DNA of 64,000 nt from Amborella trichopoda (taxonomy: Eukaryota; Streptophyta; Magnoliopsida; Amborellales; Amborellaceae), in NCBI RefSeq assembly GCF_000471905.2, contig NW_006500355.1, positions 1,125,713 through 1,189,712 of the forward strand. The letters run 5' to 3'. Position 1 is the first letter of the stretch, and each line of letters begins with the position of its first letter. The notes beneath the pieces were generated by a model. The model was not told the origin of the DNA, did no database searches, and worked only from the letters and a program-made list of their open reading frames with translations. A program made the translations under genes and the position numbers. This document shows positions 12,325-25,600 of the stretch, piece after piece.

Positions 12325-12685
12325 CTATAAGGTTGCAACCTTCAAGGAGCATCTTAAAATTTTATCATAACATGGTTAAAATTATTGGTATTATCTTAAA
12401 ATCTATTTTCATACCTAATTAGAAAATTTTAAAGTTCAAAAATGGTTAAAATCAAGTAAATCTATAAATATATGAAAATCTTGAAAATGGACGGTCTAGA
12501 TAATGTGTTGTAAGATGCACTATTTTCGATATCCAAAAACTGTGTTCTTTCATATTCGTAGATCTCGATGTTGAGATGATTGATTAGAAGGCTTTTTCAA
12601 CATTAAAACAATATATCCGATAGATTTTTGAGGTGCATATATGATTCTACATTTCAAAGTTGCAACCTTATATAAACTTTTCTCA
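12325..12685 (+). mobile_element. 390-bp AT-rich MITE family, copy B
   Basis: The left end TTTCTATAAGGTTGCAACC and right end AGTTGCAACCTTATATAAAC are inverted repeats of about 18 bp with few mismatches. The core contains GACGGTCTAGATAATGTGTT, also present in copies D and F. This is the clearest copy for defining the termini. Confidence 0.75.
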
Positions 12686-12720
12686 TACTTAAATCCCAAA
12701 TGCTATATACTTTGCCTGAG

Positions 12721-12824
12721 GGAGTTGTTGACGGTATGCTCCTGGAGGAGCTTGCTATATGCTCTAGGGCTAGGAGTTGTTGACAGTATGGTCCTGGAGG
12801 AGGTTGCTATATGCTCTAGGGCTA
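12721..12824. repeat. 52-bp tandem duplication
   Basis: Units at 12721 and 12773 both start GGAGTTGTTGAC and end GCTCTAGGGCTA. They differ at three positions. Intergenic. Confidence 0.9.
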
Positions 12825-13626
12825 GTCTTCACATAAACAGTCATTGCATGTGGCCTCATTATTTACTTTCCCATGATTTTAAGTGCGCACTCTTCTCTCT
12901 CACATTTGAAGTAGACTAAACAACCAAATCTATTTCAAGATAATTATTTTTATTTGTCTTGGTTTCAGACATGAAAACTTGTCAAAATACATGTAAGAGG
13001 GCATATTTAATATTTTGCCAAATTATAATTATTCCAACTCAAAATCGTATGTTTTTATGGGTATTTTGAAATTAGATCGAAACACGCGTACAATGTCAAA
13101 TTCCTCATCTCTTGTGGATAATTTAATAATAAATTCCCCTTTCAAATATAATACTAAAATAGAGGATATGCTACAAAATATCTTAAAATGTCTATCAATG
13201 GCACGGATAAAGAAACAACAAATCCTTCGCTTGCATGATAATCACCTTTCATGGGGTTTTAAAACCTATTCAGGCGAGGTATCTCTCTTTCANNNNNNNN
13301 NNNNNNNNNNNNNNNNNNNNNNNNNNNNNNNNNNNNNNNNNNNNNNNNNNNNNNNNNNNNNNNNNNNNNNNNNNNNNNNNNNNNNNNNNNNNNNNNNNNN
13401 NNNNNNNNNNNNNNNNNNNNNNNNNNNNNNNNNNNNNNNNNNNNNNNNNNNNNNNNNNNNNNNNNNNNNNNNNNNNNNNNNNNNNNNNNNNNNNNNNNNN
13501 NNNNNNNNNNNNNNNNNNNNNNNNNNNNNNNNNNNNNNNNNNNNNNNNNNNNNNNNNNNNCGTAAAATAAACGTAACAACACGACTACTACTATTATATA
13601 TATATATATATAAGATACTACAAAAC
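12825..13626. other. Intergenic sequence with 268-bp assembly gap (13293-13560)
   Basis: AT-rich sequence without a recognisable gene, interrupted by N. ORFs drawn through the gap are artefacts of the N run. Confidence 0.9.
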
Positions 13627-13635
13627 GCCTATAGG

Positions 13636-14002
13636 TAAAAAATGAACAGTGATTTCGTCCACCCTCATCACCGTCCAAAGTTCATCGTACGGTCACGATT
13701 GTCCAGTAGTGTTTCATTTTTCTTTTCTTTTCTATTCATCAAAAATAGGCGAAATTATGAAAAATATCAAAATACTATTTTACATAAAATAAATTGATCA
13801 AAATACCCCCAAAAAATGTTTTCGTGAATTACTTTTTTTGCATTTTTATTAAGTGCACATCACTGATATGTACACATGTTCCAAATTTCAGATCATTCTA
13901 ATTTATAGAAAAAAATAAAAAAATAAAACACTACCTGACAATTGTGACCGTGTAATAAACTTTTGACGGTGATGAAGATAGGCGAAATCACTGTTCTTTT
14001 TC
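13636..14002. mobile_element. 367-bp Mutator-type MITE with 9-bp target duplication
   Basis: Left arm 13636 to about 13725 and right arm about 13920 to 14002 are inverted repeats of roughly 85-90 bp. Shared words include GAACAGTGATTTCG, TCATCACCGTC and ACGGTCAC. Flanks are GCCTATAGG (13627-13635) and GCTTATAGG (14003-14011), one mismatch. Long inverted repeats plus a 9-bp duplication point to the Mutator superfamily. No ORF inside. Confidence 0.8.
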
Positions 14003-14586
14003 GCTTATAGGAGTTGGAAATTTTTTTTTGCGTATATATATATATTGTATTGGAATGTATAACATGCTTCCTCTATCATAAAGCTTACTTGGGAGTATTT
14101 TTTCGATCTATAACTTTTGGAAACTGTCTAATCAATTTGGTAAACTCCGAGGCTTAGGCCTTACAAATTCATAATCATTTTTTTTATTTTTATATTGTTC
14201 ATTTAATGATAATAAATGAGAAATTATAAAAAATGTATCTTAATTTTTTATTTATTAAAAAAAAAACCCAAAATTTCGTAAACCTCCTCGATACGCTTTT
14301 TTTTTCTTATTCTGACATTTTTTTTTTTACCAAAATATCTTTAATAGTAGTCGTATTACCGTAACGCCCCCACATATCACGGTACTTAAAGTGTTGTGAT
14401 GAATTTCAAAAATTATACGGCACTCAAAATACCGTGACGACTTAAAAAGTATATTACCGTACTCAAAAGACCGCGATGGTAGTAGCGGAGGACTCCCACA
14501 TCTTTCTTCTTGCCCTTTCCTCGCGTTGTTGCCTCTTCCGTTGCTGTGAGTGCACACGCAGAGCCAGGAAGCATATTCCAGGCACA

Positions 14587-14690
14587 ATTTTCAGAATTAC
14601 ACCCACTTGTTGATATGAAGGGAACGAAGGTGACTACAATTTTCAGAATTACACCCTCTTGTTGATATGAAGGGAACGAAGGTGATTACA
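14587..14690. repeat. 52-bp tandem duplication inside the Pack-MULE-like element
   Basis: Units start at 14587 and 14639 (ATTTTCAGAATTACACCC) and end GAAGGTGA(C/T)TACA. Only a few differences separate them. Confidence 0.9.
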
Positions 14691-14770
14691 AATCTTTGAG
14701 GGGGCCTTCCTGACGATCATTGTGGTTACAACCCTAAAAACATCGTTAGAGGGGTGGGTGCTGCAGTTGA

Positions 14771-15124
14771 ATGGCAGTAGGAGGGATGATCCCTTCTTCA
14801 AAAAACCCCCCATCTTGCAATGCCCTCCCATTGTGTGAACAACAAGCGTTCAAGAAATCCAAAGACCCACCTTGCAATCCACACCCATTGTACGAAGACG
14901 AAATATCCAAGGCACCCAGAAACCCATCTTTAACAGATTTCGAAACCTCTGACCTTTTACGTGACCTCGAAGAAGAAGAGGTGATCTCGAACATCAGGCC
15001 CACCCCAACTATTCCACCAACCACACCGGAGAAGAAATCTGGCAAAAACAAAAACAGAGTACCAACACACGGATCTTTTGGGTATGGTGATACACCTTCA
15101 AGTACTCATTTAAATGATGTATAA
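14771..15124 (+). CDS. Hypothetical ORF captured in the Pack-MULE-like element (117 aa)
   Basis: The ORF runs from an ATG to a stop at the inner edge of the right inverted repeat. The product is hydrophilic and Pro/Ser-rich, with an acidic patch (LLRDLEEEEV) and a basic stretch (PEKKSGKNKNR). I do not recognise a family. Composition is unlike the AT-rich surroundings, which supports capture from elsewhere. Whether it is expressed or translated cannot be judged; it may be a gene fragment with a chance open frame. Confidence 0.35.
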   Translation: MAVGGMIPSSKNPPSCNALPLCEQQAFKKSKDPPCNPHPLYEDEISKAPRNPSLTDFETSDLLRDLEEEEVISNIRPTPTIPPTTPEKKSGKNKNRVPTHGSFGYGDTPSSTHLNDV

Positions 15125-15309
15125 TTTTTTAAAGTCATTACAGCACATTTAAGTACCTTGATGCATACGGCCTTCACGGTAATACGAGCTATTTTAATAA
15201 GAAAAACACTGAAATTGAGAGGAAAAAAAAAATTATAGACGTCATTTACATAAGTATGGGATTTTTTTTTTCAATAAGTCGAAAATTAAAATATATTTCG
15301 ATAATTCCC

Positions 15310-16670
15310 TATTAATAAAATTTTAAAAAAGACACAAAATCCCTTTAAAGGCCTAAATCCAAACATCTCATCAAATAGACGGCCTATATTAATTAGGTTA
15401 AAAACTAAAATATTTAGTTTACATTTTCAATTTTTTTTTTTCTTATGATTGTTCATCATAATGAAAAGAGTGTATATAAAAAAAAATAGATCACACAAAT
15501 AGCCCTAAGTTCTTGTAATCATGCATTTTATGGGTATTTTGAAATTAAATCAAACTATAGGTTTAAAATTTTCCGAAAATGTATACAAAAAGACCATATA
15601 CTTTTAATACAAGGAGATCACATTCAATATGTTTGTCAGATTTCAAATCGAGTAGTTGTATGTCATTTCAAATCGGGTGGTTGCATGCCATTGACTAGAC
15701 TAAAAATACAAAAAAAATTCTCAAAATTTGTCACAACCCAAGCCATCCAATTTGACATTTCATAGTTACTAACAGCTCATAACGATTGTAACCTCCTTGT
15801 AAAAAAGATAAATGATAGACATCCATCTCTAATGGTTATTTTGATAAATTTCCCTATAGCTCTACTTGTTGGTTTAACCCAACCCAAGTTATCTAACATT
15901 TTTATGAACTCTCTCATAAAAAAAAATACTATTGCATAAACCATATAGAGAGTGAATCCTTAACCAAACTGACAAATATTCAAATGATAATTACCAAGGT
16001 GACCCCCACATTGGTAAGCTCCTACCATTGCTCTCATGTAAATGGCAAGTAAATTTACAACGCGATGCATGCCCACGCACACCCAAAAGCAGGAACACAA
16101 ACAAAAATAAAGCTGCCACAATTTAGTTCTAAGAAATAATGAAAGACCATTTACAATTACTCTTGGTACAAACAAATCACAATCACTTCAAGCCGTCAAA
16201 TGTAAAATTGAGCAGTTAAAGGTATATCCTTGACTACCCTCAAAGTCTGAAGTTGTTTTCCCTTTTGCAGTGTTTGTACAATGCGATGGCACAACCAGCA
16301 GTCCAATTTTCATTTCACAACTTCAGGTGTTTGTGACCTTTGTGTAGTTATAGTAAAGGTAATGGTGTCATTGTAGACAATCCCTTATATGGGGTTGTTG
16401 CAGATGTTTCCAAACATTTCTAGAGCCTCCAAAAAGGAAAAAACCGCACACGAGATACGAATAGATGAACATTCAATATGGTTGGTGGATTGGGTAACTA
16501 ATGCTTACCATTTCTTAGATAGCATGTGGGGTAAGTCATGGAGTCAGCAAATTACACAAGAACTATAACAAGGACACTACAAAGCAAATGGACAATCCTT
16601 AACAAAATACAGACCTCAAATAAAGATCAAACCAAACAGCAAACCAAATCATGTTTCTCAGTGGTCGGTA
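15310..16670. other. Intergenic AT-rich sequence and 3' UTR region of the Rab GDI gene
   Basis: No gene is recognised. The last few hundred bases before 16671 should be the 3' UTR of the minus-strand GDI gene. The direct pair TTTCAAATCGAGTAGTTG/TTTCAAATCGGGTGGTTG near 15643-15682 is another small local duplication. Confidence 0.4.
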
Positions 16671-19600
16671 TCATTCCTCGGCAGCACTTGCGGCGCTCAG
16701 ATCCACGCTTAAGTCGAGCACCTGGTTAGGAACAAAATCAATACAGCAGAAACCACACTCAAATAAATAACGGAAGAAACAGGGAAGGTACACTATAAAG
16801 GGAAAATATTTTGTCTGCAGTCGATGCCTTTTCCCTTTTTTGGAGCCTTAAAGTGCATTTGTTTGAGCTGAAATTTGTTCACATTTTCTATTAGATCTTG
16901 CATAGAATATCGCAAAAAGAATTCCAAAAAAACATGGAATGATTTTTATTGAGAGAGAAATTGCAACAGTATGGGCTGCCAATTTTAGGAAAGGAAAGAT
17001 GGAGCGAGATCAAGACAGTTAAGAGAGATTTGTTTAACCACAAATTTTGTAAATTGCTTATCATCATCAATTGGATAATCTCCAAAAAAAAAAATTGAGT
17101 TCTTAAAGAGCTAGTTCTAGCCACTCTTGAGTTGGGTTTTTCTATAAATTTTTCCATGGGCTTTCTAGCTGAGTCCAAAAGACTTGTGTACCAAATTTGG
17201 GGCAAAACAAATGCCCTTAGGACCCCAAAATAGGGAAAAGTGGATCATTGTAGCAGTCTGCCCTTAGGTAGACAAATTGTTTTCACTGCAATTAAATGGT
17301 TTAGTACAAAAATTGTCACAACCGCCCCTGGCCGCCATATATAAAATCATGTCATTAACCCACACTCTAAAGTCCAAGAAAAATTAGTGCCGAGAAATGA
17401 CACACCAAGCCATCCAATATTACATCTCAAAGCATATGGGTTGTTTATGGCCTTTGTGTACAAAAGGTAATGATCTCATAGTATAGAATCCTTAGGAAAA
17501 ACTAGAGGTTTCCTAATAGGAAGTTTGATAAAAGAAAAATGCAGAAGAGAGCGAGTAAAGGTTAAGAACGGACTGAGTAAATAGTTGCAAGCAGTAGTTG
17601 CCTTATCTATATCACATAAAAGAAATCCTAAAGAAATAAAGTAGAGAAAGCTCAAATGGCAATCACATACCTTTCCAGTTATCATAGTATACATAGAGAG
17701 CACGTCTTGCACAGTTGATTCAAAGTGTGTAGTTGCATCATAACTCTGAAATGGTATGGACAGTTTTGTTCACAACTCGTCAGAGAAAGAGAGAGATCAG
17801 TTTGTAGGTCATCACACAGAGAGAGAGAGAGGGAGCAAGAGAAATTGTTCAAAAGGGCTGGCAATGGGCCGGGCTGGCTTTGGGCCTAGTCCGGTGGGGT
17901 TGGGCTAGATAAAAAGGCAAATAAATCAAGGAAAAATAAAGAAAAAGGGATGGCCAGGCGGGGGGGGGGGCGGGCCGGGCCGAACCAGGCCGGATATGCT
18001 GTGGCCCCGCCCTAGCCCTTGTGACATATGTGGCCCAAACCCTAGTTTTTTAGGGCCAAGCCATCCAGGATGGGTCAGGCTGGGCCACCCCGCCCCATTG
18101 CCAGCCCTAATTGTTCGCAGGTTATCACATATGCACATATAAGGAAAAGATTCTGTTAAGTCCATAGGCAAATAGCTACAGTATAAGCCAAGCTCCAAAA
18201 CAAGCAGCTAAAGGGATTTCTTTGCATTGAACTTTTGCACATATCTTTGATTAGAAACATAAAAAATTTCAAAATATTAAATTTGAGTACTTGAAAGCCA
18301 GGATCCATAGTCCACCAAATCAATGGCTAGCATATACCAAAAATATCGGATTCATTTTTCCCTTTTTCTGTGTGAATAATTCCTTTTTCTATTTTGATTG
18401 TCTGAATGAAATCTAGACATGCAAAAATTAGGGGTCCAACACACCCCTATATGCAGTATAAAACCATCATCCATATGTGTGTGAGAGAAAAAGATGCACA
18501 GAGAGAGAGTAGTGGAAGATTCACAGCAGTGCTCTCAATTTCGTTTCGATTCAGCCAAAGAGGCTGAAGCCTCCAGATTTTAGGCCTAGAATGAAGCAAA
18601 GAGAAAACTGGCGTTGCCGCTTCGATCAGATTCGGCTGTTTCGGTCTGATGCGGCCGAAGAAAATAAAAATCTATATAAACATATTTTTAAAATTTTATT
18701 TTTAATTTTTTCCATTATTTTTATATATTTTGTATATTAAATTTAAAAAAAGTCTGAAGTTTTCCCATGAATCGGCCGAAGCACTGAATTCTTCATTTTT
18801 CTCACCAAACCGAAGAAGACTTCAAAGCGAATCTAACAACATGGTTCACAATGATAAAAGGGATGACGGGCATATAGACTTACAGTCGATATGAAGCAAT
18901 TGTCAAGAGAAGGTTCGTTGACAGGCTCATATCTATCATAAACATCAAAGAATATCTCATCAACTGGTCCCAAAAGATCAATCCCTGGTTTTAGTTCAAT
19001 TTCAGGTTTGTTAGTCTCCGCATCTGCCGCAACAAATGCAATGAATTTCCCTTTAGGAGCAACCATGTGTGAATAAGAGCAACAAAAGAGATACCTGCAA
19101 CCATTGAATGGCCAATTAAAATCAGCAAAATTCTCCAAACTACCCCCAAGAAAAATTCAGTAATTTGCAAACCAACCAATTTTTTTAATTTCTTTTTTTT
19201 TAATAATCATCTTCAATTTTTTTCTTGTTCCTTTTCCTTAATGTCACCAATTACATTCAGATAAAGAATTTATACCCTTCGCATACAATTGGAATAGCCA
19301 CCAAGTAGAAAAGCTAGCAATAAAAGACAAGGTTTTAAGAACTGTTAAAAACTTAAATTAACACGTATAATGGCCATTAAAAAAAGACATGAGGAGACAG
19401 AGACTGCATCATCTTCCTCCTCCTCATCCTCCCCGACCCCCTCCTCCTGACTGGAACAAGATCTCCAGCCTCTGCCCCAAGCCTTCATCTTGTAACCCCT
19501 CCCCCGCCGTAGAACGGGAAAGCAAACTGCCTTCTCCTTCACCTTCCTTCGCTCAGGTGGTGTCCACCCCCATGTATCATTCTCCCCATGCTACCACTGA

Positions 19601-22600
19601 ACCACCCGTAACCGTTCTTTTGCCGTCCTTTGCTTTGCGATTGGGGGCCCCATACCTACCCTTTGTCCTCTCCACCCCGGCTGAGATCTCTGGTCCCCTA
19701 AAATCTAAACTTCAAGCCTCGCTCGTGGGTACTTTCTATCCTCGGAGGGACGACATCAAGGGGATAGAGAAATGGGCACAACTAATTTGGGGCGAACCCC
19801 AGCTTGGATGCTGCCACATGTCGAAGGGGGGCATCCTCTTCAGTCTTCCCTCTGGCGAGAGTGCTCGTCGTATTCTCGAAGAGAGTCCCCTACAATTTCC
19901 GAGGAGCAAGCTTAAAGTTTCGGGAATAGTCGCCGCTGGATGGGTTTTTCAAGAAGCAAAAGGTTTGGGTCATGGTTGCAGACATTCCCCTCCACGCGTG
20001 GTCTCCCGTTACGTTCAACAAAGTGGCTGAGGCCTGCGGTTTGCTGGTAGCTATCCACTGGAAATCTCTAGAGTTTCTCCCTCTTGGTTCCATGCGTCTC
20101 CTCACTGAGCTTCTAGACACATAGCTCATCCCACCCATCATTTGGCTGAAGGTTGAGGGTCTGTTCTTTCCCCTTTCCATCTCTTGGGCTTTGGCATCTC
20201 CGCCCTCCCCCTTCTTCTTCAACCCTCCCACAGATAATCAACCCCAACGGTCCAACCCGTTGGACTAGACTAAGGTCTCTGGGAAACGCCACCACTCCAG
20301 GGACACCAACAGCCAGAAACCTCCTCCCTTGCTCCCTCCAAGTGGTCAAGTCAACTATCGACCAGTCAGAAACCGGGGCCCGTTGCCACCTGGACTCCTT
20401 GTCAGAGTAAAACTGCCCCTCCTCAAGATTCATTGCTCCGTCGCCATGTATCCAACCAGCCGTCATCGTCTTCTGTAGCCACACCTAGTTTAGCGTGTGT
20501 CCTCTGAGTTTCGATGATGCCAATCTCTCATTGGGCCTACCCGGGGAAGGTGCCCCTTTTCCCTCTCACCCCAGCAAAGGAGTTCTCATTGCCGACGAAC
20601 GACGTGCCCTGCCACAGTTGTCGGTTCAGTCGGTCTTTGCTGGGCCTTCTGCACATGCATCGACTCCATTTAATGTCGGCCACCTACCTCCGTCCAGCCT
20701 GCCGCATAAGTGGCTTCCCCACTGTCGGGAGCCTGAGTGCCCTTCGACACTTGTCGTGCCCAGTCGCCTTCCCACATGCACCTCTGCGACCGTTGCAGCC
20801 ACCTCAGACACATCGCCGCCCTCTCTCATCATCCCAGCTTCACCCGCCCCCTTTCCTCACTAGTGTGAAGTGGAACCGACGGTCCCTCTGAATCCCTTTG
20901 GAGACACTTGTCCTCCTCCGAGTCCTCCTTGCCTTGAGATCCCCACCCCCATTGAAGCCCCCTTCCTGCCTTTACCCATCTCTCTCTCTCCCCCACTTGC
21001 CTATCTCTGGCCCCTGATTTTTTGACCACCCACCCTTCCGCCTACTCCCTTTCCAACAACCCTTTTGTCTCCCTCCCCACCCTCTCTTCGCCCCTTGGAC
21101 ACTAACCCTCTGCCAGCCTCCTCCTCATTTGACCTGCTCCTATCATCGACTCCAGTGGACCACTTACCTCTGGCACTCCTATTTCCTCGGACCTCCCCCC
21201 TTCTCTGCTCCTCCCTCTTCAGGCCGCCCCTCCCGACAGCAAAACCCCCCCTTCTTCACCGTCCTCCACTGTTCCGAACCCTAACCTTATGGATTGGACC
21301 TAATACCCCTTTGGGATGGTAGTTGTGCACTCTTTGGACCCCTCACCCCTTGTCCCTGAATGCCTCTCTTCGCTTCTTGCCATGTATTTCCCCTTCACCC
21401 CCCCACGTGGTTCCTATTTGTCGCGTTAGGACTTTCCGCCTACCTTTCTACCACCACTTTGGACACCCCCATCTATCCTACTCGGCACAACCTATTTTCG
21501 ACTCTCCTCAACCCTACCACTACCTCACCTTCCACCCCTCTATCCTTGGGCTGACTCATCCTTATAATACCCACTTCTCCCCCTTCGAGATTCCCTCTGC
21601 CACTCCTCACTTTCCCCCTTCTTTCCCGTCTTCTCCTCAACCTCTGGTCTTCTTTTCTTCGCCCACCATCTTGTCTTCTAGCTCCACCTTGGTTGAGCCC
21701 ACAACCCTTCTCGACCACCTCATCGCCCCCCAAACTCAACCCCTAGTATCCCTGCCTCTGACCTAGACAACTCCGTGGTTTGTCCCTCTGCTCTGAGCCC
21801 CTTGACCCTTGAACCTCTTCCCTCTCTACCCCCCAACCTTTAACCGTCCAATCCTTTCGACCTCCCTGAACCACCTCCTTGTGAGGAGCCACAGTTTTCT
21901 AACTCTACGCCATCAGAACCGATGGGTGATTCTCAAACGCCAGAACAAGCAAAGGGCTTAGTAAGAGACCAGGTTGATAGAGAGTTAGACAGGATGAGGA
22001 CATTTTTAGAATCATGGGTTTTCCCCATGATGGACCAGAAGGACTCTTCCACCAATTTCTCATTTCGGATGCCGAGAGCCGCTTGAAGGTGAGCTTCAGA
22101 GGTCAAAGAGAGATCCTCAACCTATTTTCCTTTGTTAATTATGATAAACAGTCTTCTCATGGCCCCCCCTCAATGTCCCCCTCTCCTTCTCCCCCTCGGG
22201 AATCTATTCCAAGGAGGTCCCCTAGACTAGCCTCCTCCTTTCCCCTCACCAGTGTTGCCATGACAATCCTTACTTGGAATGTCCGCGATTTGGGACAGTC
22301 TCTCAAATGGAATGCTGCTTGAGACATGTGTGCTAACACTGCCCCACTATCCTTGCTCTTACTAAAACCAAAAAACCGGCCCCTACTCTTCAATTGATTC
22401 GTCAAGTCTAGGGCAGAAAACCTTGCCAGTGGCTGTCCCTACCTGCCGTAGGGCCCTCAGGGGCATATGGGTATCTGGAACCCTTCTGAGCACGATCTTG
22501 TCTCTTCCCACGTTGGGGAATTCTCAATTACAGTGCTCCTTTCCAGAATTTCCAATGGCTTTCCTTGGAAATTCTCGACCATCTATGGTCGTAACTCGGT

Positions 22601-25600
22601 GCAGCTTCGAACCCGTCTTCGATTAAAACTAGATCAACTAGCTACCCTTCCACAACCATCTTGGTGCTTGGGCGGGGACTTCAACATTACCAAATGGTCA
22701 ATCGAGAGAAACTCCAACTCCAATATTTCCTAGGGAATGTTGGACTTCTCGGATTTCATCTCTCGTAATGAATTAATAGATATTCCTCTCCAAGGGAACA
22801 TCTTCACGTGGTCTGACCACTCATCTCAACCGACCCTATCTAAATTGGACAGGTTCCTGATATCCTCCTCCGGGGAAGAGATTGTCCCATCCTCCTAGAC
22901 ACTCTAGCGATCCCAAGGGGCCCTAAACCTTTTAGGTTGGAACTTGCATGGCTCAAAGAAGACACCCTGTCTTCGCCTATACCTGCATGGTGGGATTCCT
23001 TCTCATCCCAAGTCTCAAGCAGAGCTGGTTATAGGCTGCAAAAAAAATATCCAATTACTTAAAGCCTCTCTTAAAACCTGGAGTAGATCTATCCCAGGGA
23101 ACTTCTCTCAAATTAAGCAAACCCAATTGAATGTTATCCAAGCTTTCAATCTAACTAAGGAATCTAGGTCGTTATCTTCTTCAAAGGCCAGTCTTAGATC
23201 TCAAACGAAGTTGGAGTACTTCTCAACTCTGAAAAAAGAAGAGTTGTACTGGTACCAAAGGTCTAGAGTTACCTGACTCAAATCTGGGGCCCATAATATC
23301 GGGTTTTTCCACATAATTGCAAACTGCCGAAGAAGAGATAACTCCATCTCCACCATTAAGGAGGGAAGTACGATTCTGAACCGAGGCCCAAACATCGAAT
23401 CAGCAATACTCACCTTCTTCCAGATTCTTTACTCTACCCCCTCGGTCCCTAGACCTAGTATGGGCAATCTTCCATTCCAAACGCTTCCCACTGATCGGGT
23501 CCATCGGTTGGAATGCCCCGTTTCTGAAGATGAGATTGTAGAAACTATCGAGGACTTGGGCAAAGACAAAGCCCCTGGCCCCGATGGCTTCCCGATTGCC
23601 CCTTTTAAGATCTTCTGAGACACCTTCATGACAGACATCCTGCATTTCTTTGAGAAATTCTTCCACCGTGATATCCTCCATGAAGCCATCAATGCCACCT
23701 TCTTAGCGCTTGTCCCCAAGATTGAAGGGGCAGAGGAATTGAACGATTTCCGACCAATCAGTTCGGTCAATTCCTCTTATAAGATCCTCTCCAAAGTATT
23801 GGCCTCCAGGCTGAAACAAGTTCTTCCCCTCATCATTTCTCCCTCATAGTCCGCCTTCATCAAATCCTTGAAGGAGTGCTGGTGGCACATGAGTGTTTGC
23901 ACTCTCGACACCTCAGCAAAAAGCCGGGCTTGATTTTTAAGATTGATTCGGAGAAGGCTTACGATCACGTGGACTGGTTAATCCTTGACGAAACCTTGTC
24001 AAGGATGGGATTTGGTGAGCGCTAGAGGAAGTGGATGAGGGGTTGCTACTCCAACCCATCCTTCTCAGTACTCATCAACGGGTCCCCGAAAGGTTTCTTC
24101 TCGTACTCGAGGGGCCTCTGCCAAGGAGACCCCCTCTCACCTTTTCTCTTCTTTATTGCAACGGAAGTTTTCAGTCAATCCATCTCTTGCTTGTATCAAG
24201 CTGGTATCCTCTCTAGCTTCAAAACCAGTATGCATGGCCCGTGCATGTCCCACTTGCAGCACGCAGATGACACATTAGTCTTCCTAGATGTAGTTCCTGA
24301 GGATATTGATAACCTTAGGTTGTTTTCTATTTGCTTTGAGTATGCCACGGGGCTTCAAAGTTTACATGGAAAAGTCCAAAATGATAAGGGTAGGCCTATC
24401 CAATCTTCAAACCATGAACCTTATCCCCTGCTAGGAATGTACAGTAGAGGATCTCCCCACGTCATATCTGGGCTTGCCCCTGGGTCTAGGGAAGCCAAAG
24501 AAGAGGCAGTGGTCAGGAAATTGGTAGGATGGAAAGGTAGATACCTATCCTTCACAGGGAGAACTACACTCATCAAAGCTACCCTGGGCAACTCTCCAGT
24601 CTACCTCATGTCCTTATTCCACATGCCAGCCTCAGTAGCTAAACGTCTCGACCAACTGATGAGGAACTTCCTCTGGTCTGGTGGAGGTTGGCCACCCAAA
24701 ACAGCTCGCCATGGGCCCAAATACTTCGCTACAAATACAGAATTTCGCCTGATCTTTGGTTGCCTGAGGGCAAACCTGCGAACAGGGACTCTGGTGCCTG
24801 GAAATCATTCTTGACCTCCCTTAATCCGTTCAAGCAATTTATTCGCTTTCATGTGCGAGGAGGAGCTAGGGTGCATTTCTGGTCCGACCTTTGGTTAGGC
24901 CACACCCCACTAAGAGATCTCTTCCCTTCTCTTTACTCTCTGGCAGTTAACAAATCCTCCTTAATCTTTGAGGAAATGATTATCTTCGAAAATCGTAAGG
25001 TCTGGAACCCCTCCTTTAGGCGTTCGCTCTCTGAGAAAGAAACTTTAGACTTCATTTCTCTTTCAGCCTCCCTCCACTCTACTTTCCTTGCCCTTTCGAG
25101 GACTAACACCCTAGTCTGGACCCCTTCCCCCACAGGCTCTTTTTTGGTGGCTTCTTTCTACAAGAGACTCTTGTTCTATCCAAAGTTTGGTCCACCGTCG
25201 CACCACCTAAAGTGCAAGCTTTTAACTGCATTGCCCGCTCTGAACGTGCTCTTACCGTAGACCACCTCCAAAGGAGAGGGATTCAAATCCCCAATAGGTG
25301 TGTTATGTGCCTTTGCGAGGAAGAAACGAATTCTCATTTGTTTATCCATTGCCACCTAGCCCTTGAACTTTGGAGCCTTACTATCCAACTTTTTGGAGTT
25401 TCTTGAGTTACCCCACGCTCACTATTCCTTCGATTCTCACTGAGTGAAGTCAGGCAGAATCCTATGGAAAGCTTCCTTAGCGGCAACGTTATGAGTCCTT
25501 TGGCTCAAAAGAAATTCCAAGATTTTCCGTCCCAGCTCTATTCCATAAGATTACTTCGCTGGTAATCTTTTGAGCTTCCAACCATAGGGCTTTCGCTGGA

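Larger units (their letters stand above)
14218..15309. mobile_element. Pack-MULE-like element with long (about 200-bp) inverted repeats
   Basis: Left arm about 14218-14420 and right arm about 15115-15309 align as inverted repeats with interruptions. Inner matches include TCGTATTACCGT, GGTACTTAAA and AAAAATTATAC; outer matches include AATTAT followed by A-rich and TTAATTTT words. The interior (about 14428-15115) is much richer in GC than the arms and carries an ORF at 14771-15124, the pattern expected of a Mutator-like element that has captured host sequence. Flanks are AT-rich (TAATAAA-like on both sides), so the target duplication cannot be fixed. No transposase is present. Confidence 0.7.

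Noticed and set aside
13015-13678. Long ORFs on both strands across 13235-13678
   Set aside because: Most of their length is translated N from the assembly gap; the real sequence inside is too short and belongs partly to a MITE arm.
18833-19179. ORFs on the minus strand starting upstream of GDI exon 11
   Set aside because: Only 19094-18884 is exon. The flanking codons are intron read-through, as shown by splice sites and phase.
20113-21766. Many overlapping ORFs in the C-rich region on both strands
   Set aside because: They are shadow frames of a pyrimidine-rich, stop-poor LINE segment, giving Pro/Ser/Leu-rich or Gly/Arg-rich translations with no family match.
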